64,000 bases of DNA, taken from contig OZ024808.1 of NCBI GenBank assembly GCA_964017045.1, positions 15,809,784 to 15,873,783 on the forward strand, written 5' to 3'. The stretch is from Omphiscola glabra. Lineage: Eukaryota > Mollusca > Gastropoda > Lymnaeidae. Shown piece by piece: positions 1-8,714 of the stretch (position 1 is the stretch's first letter; each line of letters begins with the position of its first letter). Below the pieces are notes generated by a model, which made no database searches, was not told where the DNA came from, and was given only the letters and a program-made list of their open reading frames with translations. The translations under genes and the position numbers were made by a program.

Positions 1-994
1 GGCCCAGACACCGGTACAGGAGGAGGAAGAGAACATATTGCTACTCACTGATCCATTGGCTGACTTCCAACTCGGGGACCGTGTTATAGTGTGGGGCAGA
101 TTACCAGGACTGCTGCGCTTTAAGGGAAAAGTCGAATTCTCTCCAGGAATCTGGGCAGGCGTTGAATTGGAGACTAAAGCAGGTGAATCTGATGGATTTC
201 ACGAGGGCAAAAGATATTTTACTTGTGCATCAGGACACGGGGTTATGATTCCTGGAAGTGAAATAGGTGCAGAGAACGAAAAACCTGATCTCATTAACAT
301 GGAAGAAATTGAAGAAAAATTTAGTCCAGATGAATCAGTGAGCACAGATCAGGAAGATTCTAACATTGTGGACACCGTACATAAAGAAGAGAATCTACTT
401 GGGGATTCTATGATACACTCAACGCCAGTCAGCTCTCCTTATCCAGTAGACTCTAAGATTGAAAAGCCAACAGGCTCACCAGTCAAACGAGATTGGACTT
501 CAATTGGTGAAAGCATTACAGACAAACTTACAGCCACTCTTGTAGAGGACACCTTGGTCGCAGTTGGACAAGTCGCCAACAAGAAATCTGCTCCCCCGAC
601 CTCCCCTAAACCTATACAAAAGCCGGAAGCAAATGTGTCGTTAATCAAAGATTCAGTGGAAAGATCACAGCCACCACGGCTTGGTCAAGAGGCCAGTCAC
701 ACATCCAAAGATGTGAGCACAGACAGAACCACAGACATCCTGATGAAGTCAGTGCTGGAGGAAGCTATCGCCGACATGATGAACATCAGGAAGAGAAAAG
801 CGGCAGCTGCTAAATTCCGTGACCTGAACACCCAAAGTCCCCTGGTCAACGGCTATTCAGAAAGCAAAGAGCTGGGCTTATCATTTGAAGATGAAAGAGA
901 GGAAGACATTCAGGACAACGACTCAGGTCTGTCTCTGGAGCCCATACAGAGACCTTCTTCCCCTGTGCCTGGAGATGAGCATTCTTTACAAGAT
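1..994 (+). CDS. CEP350: CEP350 (centrosome-associated protein 350), CAP-Gly exon; 5' end lies outside the window
   Basis: The reading frame is open from base 2 with no start codon, so this is an internal exon of a longer gene. About 15 residues in lies a CAP-Gly domain: GDRVIVWG, then LRFKGKVEF, GIWAGVELE, the ESDG variant of the GKNDG loop, YFTC and HGVMIP. CAP-Gly domains bind microtubules and EB-type C-terminal tails; CEP350 uses its own for centrosome anchoring. An acidic, Ser/Pro-rich linker follows, then a basic helix (MMNIRKRKAAAAKFRDL). The exon ends at a GTGAGT donor in phase 0; read-through gives only eight more codons. The family call rests on the CAP-Gly plus the conserved C-terminal exons downstream. 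Identity is sure for the CAP-Gly fold and strong for CEP350. Confidence 0.85.
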
Positions 995-1336
995 GTGAGT
1001 CTTTTGTCATGTCACTGAACTTAGTTTTCTTGTCATTGATTAACCTACGGATATTTATTGAAAGATTTAATCATTATTTGTAATAACCTCAAGTCTATGG
1101 TTATGAAGAAACTAATGTGTTGAGATGGTTTAAATTGATGACAGCTGTCCATGTTGTATGGCATTGTAAGCAGCCTTTGGTTCTGTTAATGCTGATTGTA
1201 TTTTTCTTTTAGTAAGTTTGATCAAAGGCGTTATATAAATGTTGGGCATTAGATTTTTCTATACTTCATCAATCAAAGGTAGCAAAGATTTCTAGCTTTG
1301 CCTCTCAAATATTTTTATTTCCTTAATCTTTGCCAG

Positions 1337-1445
1337 CGCAAGACACTCAATGATGAGATGTCGGAGCTGTTCGGGGAATATATTGATGATGACCTTGGAT
1401 TCGAACAGTCCACCAATTCATTAAAGCCTTATACCGGCAACCAAG
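1337..1445 (+). CDS. CEP350: CEP350, small acidic exon
   Basis: Preceded by a pyrimidine-rich acceptor (TTTGCCAG) and followed by a GTAACT donor. It is read in phase 0 and leaves phase 1. It encodes RKTLNDEMSELFGEYIDDDLGF and more, an acidic linker of 36 codons. The phases match the flanking exons exactly, which is the main support. The following intron (1446-6205) is unusually long because it contains a nested gene and two halves of a minisatellite. Confidence 0.75.
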
Positions 1446-1649
1446 GTAACTATAAAACATTGATGTTTTATTAATAATATTGAATGATTGACTGTACTGT
1501 AGACTGGTCAGAGTAACATTGAATTATTGATAGCCATATTACATGATACCACCATGCCCCTACAGTCACCATACCCAGCTCTCTTAAATTTTAAAAAAAT
1601 CTGCTCCTAAATAATGGCTCACTTATTATTTTAAAAAATGTGTTCCATT

Positions 1650-2034
1650 TTATTCATTCTATAATATTATATATGTAGCCTTCTTATTCATAACCATTCT
1701 ATAACATTATATAGGTAGCCTTCTTATTCATAACCATTCTATAACATTATATAGGTAGCCTTCTTATTCATAACCATTCTATAACATTATATATGTGGCC
1801 TTCTTATTCATAACCATTCTATAACATTATATATGTGGCCTTATTATTCATAACCATTCTATAACATTATATATGTGGCCTTCTTATTCATAACCATTCT
1901 ATAACATTATATATGTGGCCTTATTATTCATAACCATTCTATAACATTATATATGTGGCCTTCTTATTCATAACCATTCTATAACATTATATATGTGGCC
2001 TTATTATTCATAACCATTCTATAACATTATATAT
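1650..2034. repeat. 40-bp minisatellite, left half, about 9-10 copies
   Basis: The unit reads CATTCTATAACATTATATA then TGTGGCCTTCTTATTCATAAC (two parts of one 40-bp unit), with G/A and C/T variants. It stops inside a unit, after ACATTATATA. The same family resumes at 5669, beyond the nested gene. Confidence 0.93.
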
Positions 2035-2037
2035 TAT

Positions 2038-2531
2038 TATTAAGATTCTAAAGATTCATCGAGTAGCTCTCGACATTTTAAGAATGTTTTCTTGTAAGTT
2101 TTAAAAACAGCGAAATCGTAAAAATTGAATGAAAAAAGAAAAACATAATCATGAGACTTCATACTCGGCGTGTTGGGCGTTCAAACAAAAAATGAGGGGT
2201 AAGACTTCGAGCACGAATCTCCCTAAACTCTCATCAGCACTTTTTCATTCGTGGTCTAGCGCGGCCAATTAACAATTTTCAGATAGAGCAACGAACATCA
2301 GAGTTTGAAATAAGACAAAATAATTTCTTCATGGACCGCATCAGCTCGATTTCAGGTTTGTCCAGCTTATCCACTTACAAACAAGGGAGGAACTACACAC
2401 ACCAAAACACTGAGCCTTAATTAAATTTGCTAGCTGATCAGAAGTTTTCGATTCGGGTTGTTTTTTTTTTTCACTCGCAATGTCGAAAGACTCAAACTCC
2501 AATCCCGCGTCCATAAAGTAACTGCAATAAA
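2038..2531 (+). promoter_or_regulatory. Probable promoter and 5' leader of the nested PLP gene
   Basis: This 0.5 kb lies between the broken end of the minisatellite and the ATG, inside the apparently inserted block. It holds no repeat shared with CEP350. I see no convincing TATA box; assignment as promoter is by position only. Confidence 0.3.
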
Positions 2532-4814
2532 ATGAGTACCACTTCTTTCCGCTCTGTTGAAGAAATCGAAGCCGCGTACGATGAGCAGTACAATCCCCAG
2601 GACCGCGCACGCGTCTTGAAATACGAGGCCGGCCTGGGCCGCGACAATGATTCGGTTCAGAGCCCGTTCGAAAAATCGTACACCTCGTCGCGCGCGGCGT
2701 CCACGGTGGACCCCCCGTCGCCGTACCCGGACGACGACATCTTTCAGAGGTTGCTGGATCCCGACGAGCTGAACGAGGAGGCCAAGAACGAGTTGTGCTC
2801 TTACGTGTTCAAAAATGTTCTGGGAACAAATTTTGTATTCCATGGACCTTTCGGAAAAACTCTGGTGACCTACTTAGATTACGTTGCATCGGGACGACCT
2901 CTCAAATGTTTTGAGACCTACATTCGCTACCACGTAATGCCAACATATGCCAATACCCATTCAGAAGTCAGCTACTACGCATCTCAAACCACGCAGTTCC
3001 GGGAAGAGGCAAGGTCCATTATCAAACAGTGCATCAACGCAAACGAGAATGACGCGGTCATCTTCTGCGGGAGCGGATCAACTGCAGCCATTCACAAGAT
3101 CATCCACGCCATGGGCCTAGGGCGGTCAGTGGCTGGACCGACTGTATTTGTTGGACCATATGAACATCATTCCAACATATTGCCCTGGAAGGAGATACAA
3201 GCAGATGTGATTCGTATAAGACAGAACGCAGATGGACTCACTGACCTAGAACATTTAGAGACAGAACTGCGGCGGTCATGTCGGTGTGGACCGGAGCGGT
3301 TGCTGATCGGTTCCTTCTCGGCAGCCTCCAACGTTACCGGAATCCTAACAGACACCCTGGCCATCTCCCTGCTCATGCACAAGTACAATGGCTTCGCGCT
3401 CTTTGACTACGCCTGCGCTGCGCCGTACGTGGAGATAGACATGAAGTGTACCGAAAGAGGAGATCAAGCGTATAAAGATGCCGTGTTCATATCACCTCAC
3501 AAATTTGTTGGTGGACCACAAACCCCAGGAATTCTGGTGGCGAAACGATGGCTGTTCAAAAACAAAACTCCTCATGGTGTTGGTGGAGGCACAGTTGTAT
3601 TTGTTCGCCGCTTCAACCACACTTACTTGCACGAAGTAGAGCACCGAGAGGAGGGTGGCACCCCGGCCATCATAGAGTCCATCCGTGCCGGCCTGGTGTT
3701 TCGACTGAAGCAGGCGTTCAGCCACAAGTTTATCATGGCCAGGGAGAATGAGATGTTCGAGTTGGCGAGTCGTATCTGGGGAGAGCATCCAAACATTCTG
3801 ATCCTTGGAAACCTGATCGTGCGACGGCTGCCGATTTTCTCCATGCTGTTCCTGAATCCAGTCACGGGTCGTCTGCTTCACCATGACTTCGTGGCCATGC
3901 TGCTGAATGACCTGTTTGGGATACAGGTCCGCAGCGGATGCGCATGCGCCGCTCCGTACGGTTTGGATCTGCTCGGCATGACGGAGGACATGGCGATGCG
4001 CTACGAGAAGCTCATCACGGATCCTGACGAAGAGAATAAGACCGCCGACGCTCCAGACGAGGAAGGACCTTCAAGACGCACGTCCCATAAAGTGGTCGAA
4101 ACTGCGGCCAAGGAGACCCAAGAGAAAAAAGAGGTCGCCTCAAAAGCGCCGAGCTTTGATAATATTGTATTTAGGCCTGGATTTGTACGTCTCAACTTCC
4201 CTTACTTCCTTCCACAAGACTGCTTCTCGTTCATCATAAAAGCCATCCTCATGACAGCTGAGATGGGATGGCTGCTGCTGCCCTTGTACGATTTTAACAG
4301 GAAAACAGGCAAATGGCGCTTTAGGGACAAAAAGCTGTTCCAACCACCCAAGAGCCTGTACGATATCAGCTTCTTACGCGGGCGGTTCGACGTGTTGGAG
4401 CCCGACCCGATGAGTCCCGTCCCGAAATGGGATAGAGTTCTGGTGGAAGACTTGTCCAATGCCGGACGCGGGCATGACAAGATACCCTCAAGCGTCTACG
4501 ACGAAATTTTACAAAGAGCCAGATTGATCTTTGAAGAGGCCAATACGCCTGGACGATTCGACCGCCCCGACATGACCTCAGAGTACACAGATGAGCTGGA
4601 AGAGTTGCGGTGGTTCATGCTGCCCAGTGAGGCTGCGGACATCATCAACAAGAGACCGGTGATTTACCTGTCACCGGAATACCTTCCGTTCTTCCCGGAG
4701 GCGCTCGAGGAGAAGCTGTGCGGTGTGGACACCAGGTGCATGTACTCGCCGCAGGAGGAAGTAGTGGATGATCTGGTCTTTGATGACGACTGCCAAACAA
4801 TTTGCGACGAGTAG
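2532..4814 (+). CDS. Intronless class-V aminotransferase / cysteine-desulfurase-like PLP protein (760 aa), nested in a CEP350 intron
   Basis: A single uninterrupted ORF from ATG to TAG. After an acidic N-terminal region (about 95 residues) comes a fold-type-I PLP domain of the class-V aminotransferase family. It shows TYLDYVASGRP at the start, a GSGSTAAIHKI cofactor loop, YEHHSN (His212/213, expected ring-stacking position), LFDYACAAPY (Asp292, pyridine N contact) and ISPHKFVGG with Lys324 as the likely Schiff-base lysine. RSGCACAAPYG (Cys470/Cys472) lies where cysteine desulfurases carry their loop cysteine, so a desulfurase or selenocysteine-lyase-like reaction is possible but unproven. Residues about 540-760 form an extra C-terminal domain (FRPGFVRLNFPYFLPQDCF onward) that I do not recognise. 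The gene looks more GC-rich than its surroundings. I cannot assign a substrate. Confidence 0.82.
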   Translation: MSTTSFRSVEEIEAAYDEQYNPQDRARVLKYEAGLGRDNDSVQSPFEKSYTSSRAASTVDPPSPYPDDDIFQRLLDPDELNEEAKNELCSYVFKNVLGTNFVFHGPFGKTLVTYLDYVASGRPLKCFETYIRYHVMPTYANTHSEVSYYASQTTQFREEARSIIKQCINANENDAVIFCGSGSTAAIHKIIHAMGLGRSVAGPTVFVGPYEHHSNILPWKEIQADVIRIRQNADGLTDLEHLETELRRSCRCGPERLLIGSFSAASNVTGILTDTLAISLLMHKYNGFALFDYACAAPYVEIDMKCTERGDQAYKDAVFISPHKFVGGPQTPGILVAKRWLFKNKTPHGVGGGTVVFVRRFNHTYLHEVEHREEGGTPAIIESIRAGLVFRLKQAFSHKFIMARENEMFELASRIWGEHPNILILGNLIVRRLPIFSMLFLNPVTGRLLHHDFVAMLLNDLFGIQVRSGCACAAPYGLDLLGMTEDMAMRYEKLITDPDEENKTADAPDEEGPSRRTSHKVVETAAKETQEKKEVASKAPSFDNIVFRPGFVRLNFPYFLPQDCFSFIIKAILMTAEMGWLLLPLYDFNRKTGKWRFRDKKLFQPPKSLYDISFLRGRFDVLEPDPMSPVPKWDRVLVEDLSNAGRGHDKIPSSVYDEILQRARLIFEEANTPGRFDRPDMTSEYTDELEELRWFMLPSEAADIINKRPVIYLSPEYLPFFPEALEEKLCGVDTRCMYSPQEEVVDDLVFDDDCQTICDE

Positions 4815-5044
4815 GGAAAAAAAATTAAAACAAGACTGGAATGGCCTGTAAGTCTAAGAAATGTCAATGCGCTCCAACGATCAAGATCTTCATCGATATC
4901 ATCTTCATAACAAAAACTTAAATTTTGCATCATGATGTATTTGTTTATCGTAAAGGCTGCCTTGTATTTTTCGCAGTATTTTTTTTCAGACCCAAAAACT
5001 TGTAAACATTTTTGATCAAATTAAATGGAAGCAGCTCCATAAAA

Positions 5045-5050
5045 AATAAA
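5045..5050 (+). terminator. Candidate polyadenylation signal of the nested PLP gene
   Basis: AATAAA followed by further AATAAA-like hexamers in a very A-rich stretch (5036-5130), about 230 bp after the TAG stop. Confidence 0.45.
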
Positions 5051-5439
5051 TAAAAATCTAAAATAAAAAAAAAAGTAAAAAAACAGAAATATCTCATTGT
5101 ATCTTTATTTAAAATAAAAATAAAAAGAGGTGCCGTGTAGCCACCCATGTTTTATGGTGTGAAGAGGATTTATTCATAGAGTAAAATATATTTCATAAAT
5201 TTTATGTAAATTGAATTTGATTATTTATATTTTTAAAACGTTGAAAGGACAGAATAGCTGATGATGAACAGGATCAAATAGACCCTGGACTGTAGAATAC
5301 TTAGTATGCTTCATTCGGACTGTAGAATGGAATACTTCAATTTAACTTAACTGTACTGTAAAAAAAGAATATGTAGAAATTGTCCAGTGTTTCCGTCCAT
5401 GTGGGGAACTAAGAGCTGATAATTTGTCTTTGACTGCCT

Positions 5440-5670
5440 GCTGTGCGGCGTCTCTGTAACGTGGACAACACTAGTTACGGCAACTCATCTAAGAGAAGGC
5501 AACTCTGAATTCAAACCCAGGAGATGGGGAGATGGAGTTCACATGCGCCTAACTGGCAGCAGTGATGCCTCTCGAACATCGAACCTTGTAACGCGCTTCG
5601 AGCCTTTGGGAATGAAGCGTGATTTCTCAAATTTCTCAAATAAACTTCATTATTATTATTATTATTATTA
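5440..5670 (+). mobile_element. SINE/LINE-3'-end-like repeat with (ATT)n tail
   Basis: The core AACTCATCTAAGAGAAGG and CTCTGAATTCAAACC is also present, inverted, at about 31452-31490. The 3' end reads TTTGGGAATGAAGCGTGATT, then an AATAAACTTC segment and about seven ATT units (5648-5670), as in non-LTR-type elements with microsatellite tails. It forms the downstream edge of the block that interrupts the 40-bp minisatellite. Confidence 0.6.
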
Positions 5671-6070
5671 TATGTGGCCTTATTATTCATAACCATTCTA
5701 TAATATTATATTGGTAGCCTTCTTATTCATAACCATTCTATAATATTATATTGGTAGCCTTCTTATTCATAACCATTCTATAACATTATATTGGTAGCCT
5801 TCTTATTCATAACCATTCTATAACATTATATATGTGGCCTTATTATTCATAACCATTCTATAACATTATATATGTGGCCTTATTATTCATAACCATTCTA
5901 TAATATTATATTGGTAGCCTTCTTATTCATAACCATTCTATAATATTATATTGGTAGCCTTCTTATTCATAACCATTCTATGACATTATATAGGTAGCCT
6001 TCTTATTCATAACCATTCTATAATATTATATTGGTAGCCTTCTTATTCATAACCATTCTATAACATTATG
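5669..6070. repeat. 40-bp minisatellite, right half, about 10 copies
   Basis: The same 40-bp unit as at 1650-2034. It begins at ...TATATGTGGCC, which is where the left array breaks off, so the interrupted unit is completed across the gap. It ends 136 bp before the next CEP350 exon. Confidence 0.93.
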
Positions 6071-6205
6071 TATGTATGGTGTTGCTGTTCAGCTTATTAT
6101 TACTGTATGTTAAATTCTAGTGTGTCAACTTTTTAGGATTGATATAAAATCTTCTTCAAATAATTTCCTGATTGTTTAAACTTGAATTGTCTTCCTGCCG
6201 TCCAG

Positions 6206-6486
6206 GTGTTCTGCCTGATAGGACCTTGGTGCCTGAAGATATACCACCAGTGGTCCCCCTTAGTAAAGAGGAGTTGATTCCTATAATTTCACAAGCCGTT
6301 GACATCTTCTGGGAAAATCGTCGTTATGGGGAGTCCTTGGAAGGTGTTGCACCCCCACTAGATTTCCTGTCTGACGATGACGACAGGGCTGAGCCGCCGG
6401 TCGTGCAGAGTCGCAGGAGCTGGAAGCGAATGTTGTTTGATCTGACAGGGGAGATAATACGTGACGTTTACAAGAATGAGGACAAG
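6206..6486 (+). CDS. CEP350: CEP350, penultimate coding exon
   Basis: The acceptor is CTTCCTGCCGTCCAG and the donor GTAAGT. It is entered in phase 1 and left in phase 0. The peptide contains VPLSKEELIPIISQAVDIFW, then an acidic SDDDDR stretch, then a helical segment (SWKRMLFDLTGEIIRDVY). This matches the conserved C-terminal helical region of CEP350, in which a predicted helix is followed by a conserved Trp/Arg-rich segment in the last exon. It was found beyond the nested gene by phase and splice consensus. Confidence 0.82.
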
Positions 6487-7134
6487 GTAAGTCTTTTAAT
6501 GTCAAGGTCAATGTTTTAGAGACTGGCAAAACTACAAGCCAAACCACAGCTATAAATCTCATAGTGCCAGCACCGCAATCAAACCAGAATACTGAGCTTC
6601 CAGTTTAGGAGGGGGGAAAACTCGTACATCCAGGATGTCATACGTACGCCATCTCTTTTATTGGTTACCTTCAAATTCTAGGGTTATCAAAGGAAATTAT
6701 TGATCTCAACATTCATTCTGAAAGTGGGTATTCCAACATTTAAATCAATAGTAGAATATATAAAGTTGGGTATTGCCTGACAATCAAAACTGAGATAAAT
6801 ATAATACTGATGAATTATTTTATGAGTGCTGTGCTTGTCTTCTTTTATTGGAGTCTTCATTATACAGTTATTGACAATATTGTCATTCCTTAAAACTTCC
6901 ATTTCAAGAGCACTCAAGCTCTAAAATTAAAATGTCATTTACCATGAAATCAGCCTAATTACATTGTCCGTCATTTGTCATGAGATTATTATTTAAAATT
7001 TTGCAAAAATATTATTTGAAATATTTCTTTTTGGTTGATTTCTAATAATAATACTATGAGCTCTAGGGTGTATTAATAATTTGACTTTTATCTCTTTGTT
7101 AATTTAGCTTAACATTTGTTTCCTCATTTGACAG

Positions 7135-7500
7135 ATGGAGCCGCCACCATGGCAGAAAGCCAGACACACTTCACAGAAATTCTTCAAAGGTGCAAACCCA
7201 CCCACCACACTTGATGGCCTCCAGCCCGTTGTTCAAGCCGCTGTCTTTAACCTTCTGGACGTCAACGGCACCAAAAAGAACGTCTCCGTCAACAAATGGA
7301 ATATACGCAAGAAGAAAGACGTAGTCGACTCGGTTCTCAGCCAGGAACTAGGGGAGGAAGAGAAAGGCTGGGTGGACTACTCGCAGGATGAACTGAACCT
7401 CAAAATGTCTCTGACAGACTCCTTGTTTGACTCTCTACTTCTTGACACCGTTCAAGCCGTCAACGGAATCTATCAGCGACGACAACACTCCAAAGTGTGA
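7135..7500 (+). CDS. CEP350: CEP350, last coding exon and stop
   Basis: The acceptor is CTCATTTGACAG; the exon enters in phase 0 and runs to a TGA stop. Diagnostic peptides are KWNIRKKKDVVDSVLSQELG, EEEKGWVDYSQDELNLK and a terminal helix ending VNGIYQRRQHSKV. The KWN-RKK...VD..L.QEL..EE..W..Y..DE pattern is the conserved CEP350 carboxy end as I recall the family. It fixes both the identity and the true 3' end of the gene. Confidence 0.88.
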   Translation: MEPPPWQKARHTSQKFFKGANPPTTLDGLQPVVQAAVFNLLDVNGTKKNVSVNKWNIRKKKDVVDSVLSQELGEEEKGWVDYSQDELNLKMSLTDSLFDSLLLDTVQAVNGIYQRRQHSKV

Positions 7501-7568
7501 TAACTTTATTTGTGGACAAGTTTTGGACCAATCCTTCTCGAGTCGTGTTAAACTGCAAAAATGTCCAT

Positions 7569-7675
7569 TGTGATAAACTATTTCCTGATGTGTGGCAATG
7601 AATAAGCTACTTCCTGATGTGTGGCAATGAATAAGCTACTTCCTGATGTGTGGCAATGAATAAGCTACTTCCTTT
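7569..7675. repeat. 29-bp minisatellite, about 4 copies, in the CEP350 3' UTR
   Basis: The unit contains AATAAGCTACTTCCTGATG and repeats with nearly perfect identity; the first copy is the most diverged. It lies within 70-180 bp after the stop codon, so it is probably transcribed. Confidence 0.85.
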
Positions 7676-7873
7676 TGTGTGGATATGTTGTGAAGACTTG
7701 GAAGTAAATGGGAGAAAACTGACTTGTCTTGTGGGATTATCTCACCCTGGATTATTGGACAAGATATAAGACAAGAGTCAAGACTGGTTTACTGTGGAGG
7801 AGAGATGGGACTTCATTTCATTACCTGCTTGTGATTTTGGATTTATTTTTTATAACACCAGGCTCCTAGCACA

Positions 7874-7879
7874 AATAAA
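7874..7879 (+). terminator. Candidate polyadenylation signal for CEP350
   Basis: An AATAAA hexamer about 375 bp after the stop codon. It is the first canonical hexamer on this strand after the stop that I noticed. No transcript evidence is available. Confidence 0.4.
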
Positions 7880-8375
7880 TGCATGCTCTCTAACTCTGCA
7901 AAGTGGCTGTTAATGGATTCTTTCCCTTCTGTTGGGTTTATTTAGTTTGTTCCTTTTATCAAGACATGCTTTGCTGTTCTTATTTAAAAGATGTTTCCTT
8001 GTGACCAGAGATCAGAAATATTGTTTGGTAGAAGAGAAGAGGGAAACATTTGGTCAATACTTGCAGCTCACACTGTTTTATTTGAAGCGCTTGTTAGAAA
8101 AAGTTATCATGCACTCATTGAAACAAACTCAAGACTCTTGCACTCAAAATGTCTGATTTCTGTCTCATATTCATTGACACCATATTTAATAGAAGACATA
8201 TTTATTGTAAAAAAAAGTATTTATCACGTAGTTCACTAGAATGGCCTCATATATTGAATACTGTACATAAGATTAAATCCTTTGGTATCCTAAACGAACT
8301 GTGTACATTCTTGTTTGATGTTTTCTGTGTACAACTTACCATTCCAGCCGCAATCTGCCCTTATGTTCAACACAT

Positions 8376-8714
8376 TCAGCACCAAGGCCTTACTTTATAC
8401 AGCACCAAGGCCTTACTGTTTACAGTATCAATGCCATAAAACACCATACTGCATATAGGATCAAAGCCATACTGCATACAGCACAATGCCATGCCACAGT
8501 GCATACAGAACCAAGGCTGGAACCACTGCATACAGCACCAAGGTATAACTGAGTACAAAACCAAGGCCACACTGCATACAGAACCATGGTATAACCGAGT
8601 ACAAAACCAAGGCGACACTGCATACAGCATCAAGGTATAACCGAGTACAAAACCAAGGCCACACAGCACCAAGGTATAACTCAGTACAAAACCACGGCCT
8701 CACTGCATACAGAT
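8376..8714. repeat. Degenerate minisatellite downstream of CEP350
   Basis: Imperfect units built on ACTGCATACAGCACCAAGG and GAGTACAAAACCAAGGC, each about 20-45 bp. ORFs reading through it on the minus strand are repeat artefacts. Confidence 0.75.

Larger units (their letters stand above)
7501..7900 (+). other. CEP350: CEP350 3' UTR (approximate end)
   Basis: Non-coding sequence follows directly after the CEP350 stop. It contains a four-copy 29-bp minisatellite and an AATAAA hexamer at 7874-7879. The real 3' end could lie further downstream, since the sequence to about 8.35 kb is unremarkable AT-rich DNA without ORFs I would support. Confidence 0.5.

Noticed and set aside
2430..4480. Several minus-strand ORFs of 67-137 codons
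   Set aside because: Antisense shadows of the GC-richer PLP gene; they have no recognised domains, while the sense ORF has a full catalytic motif set.
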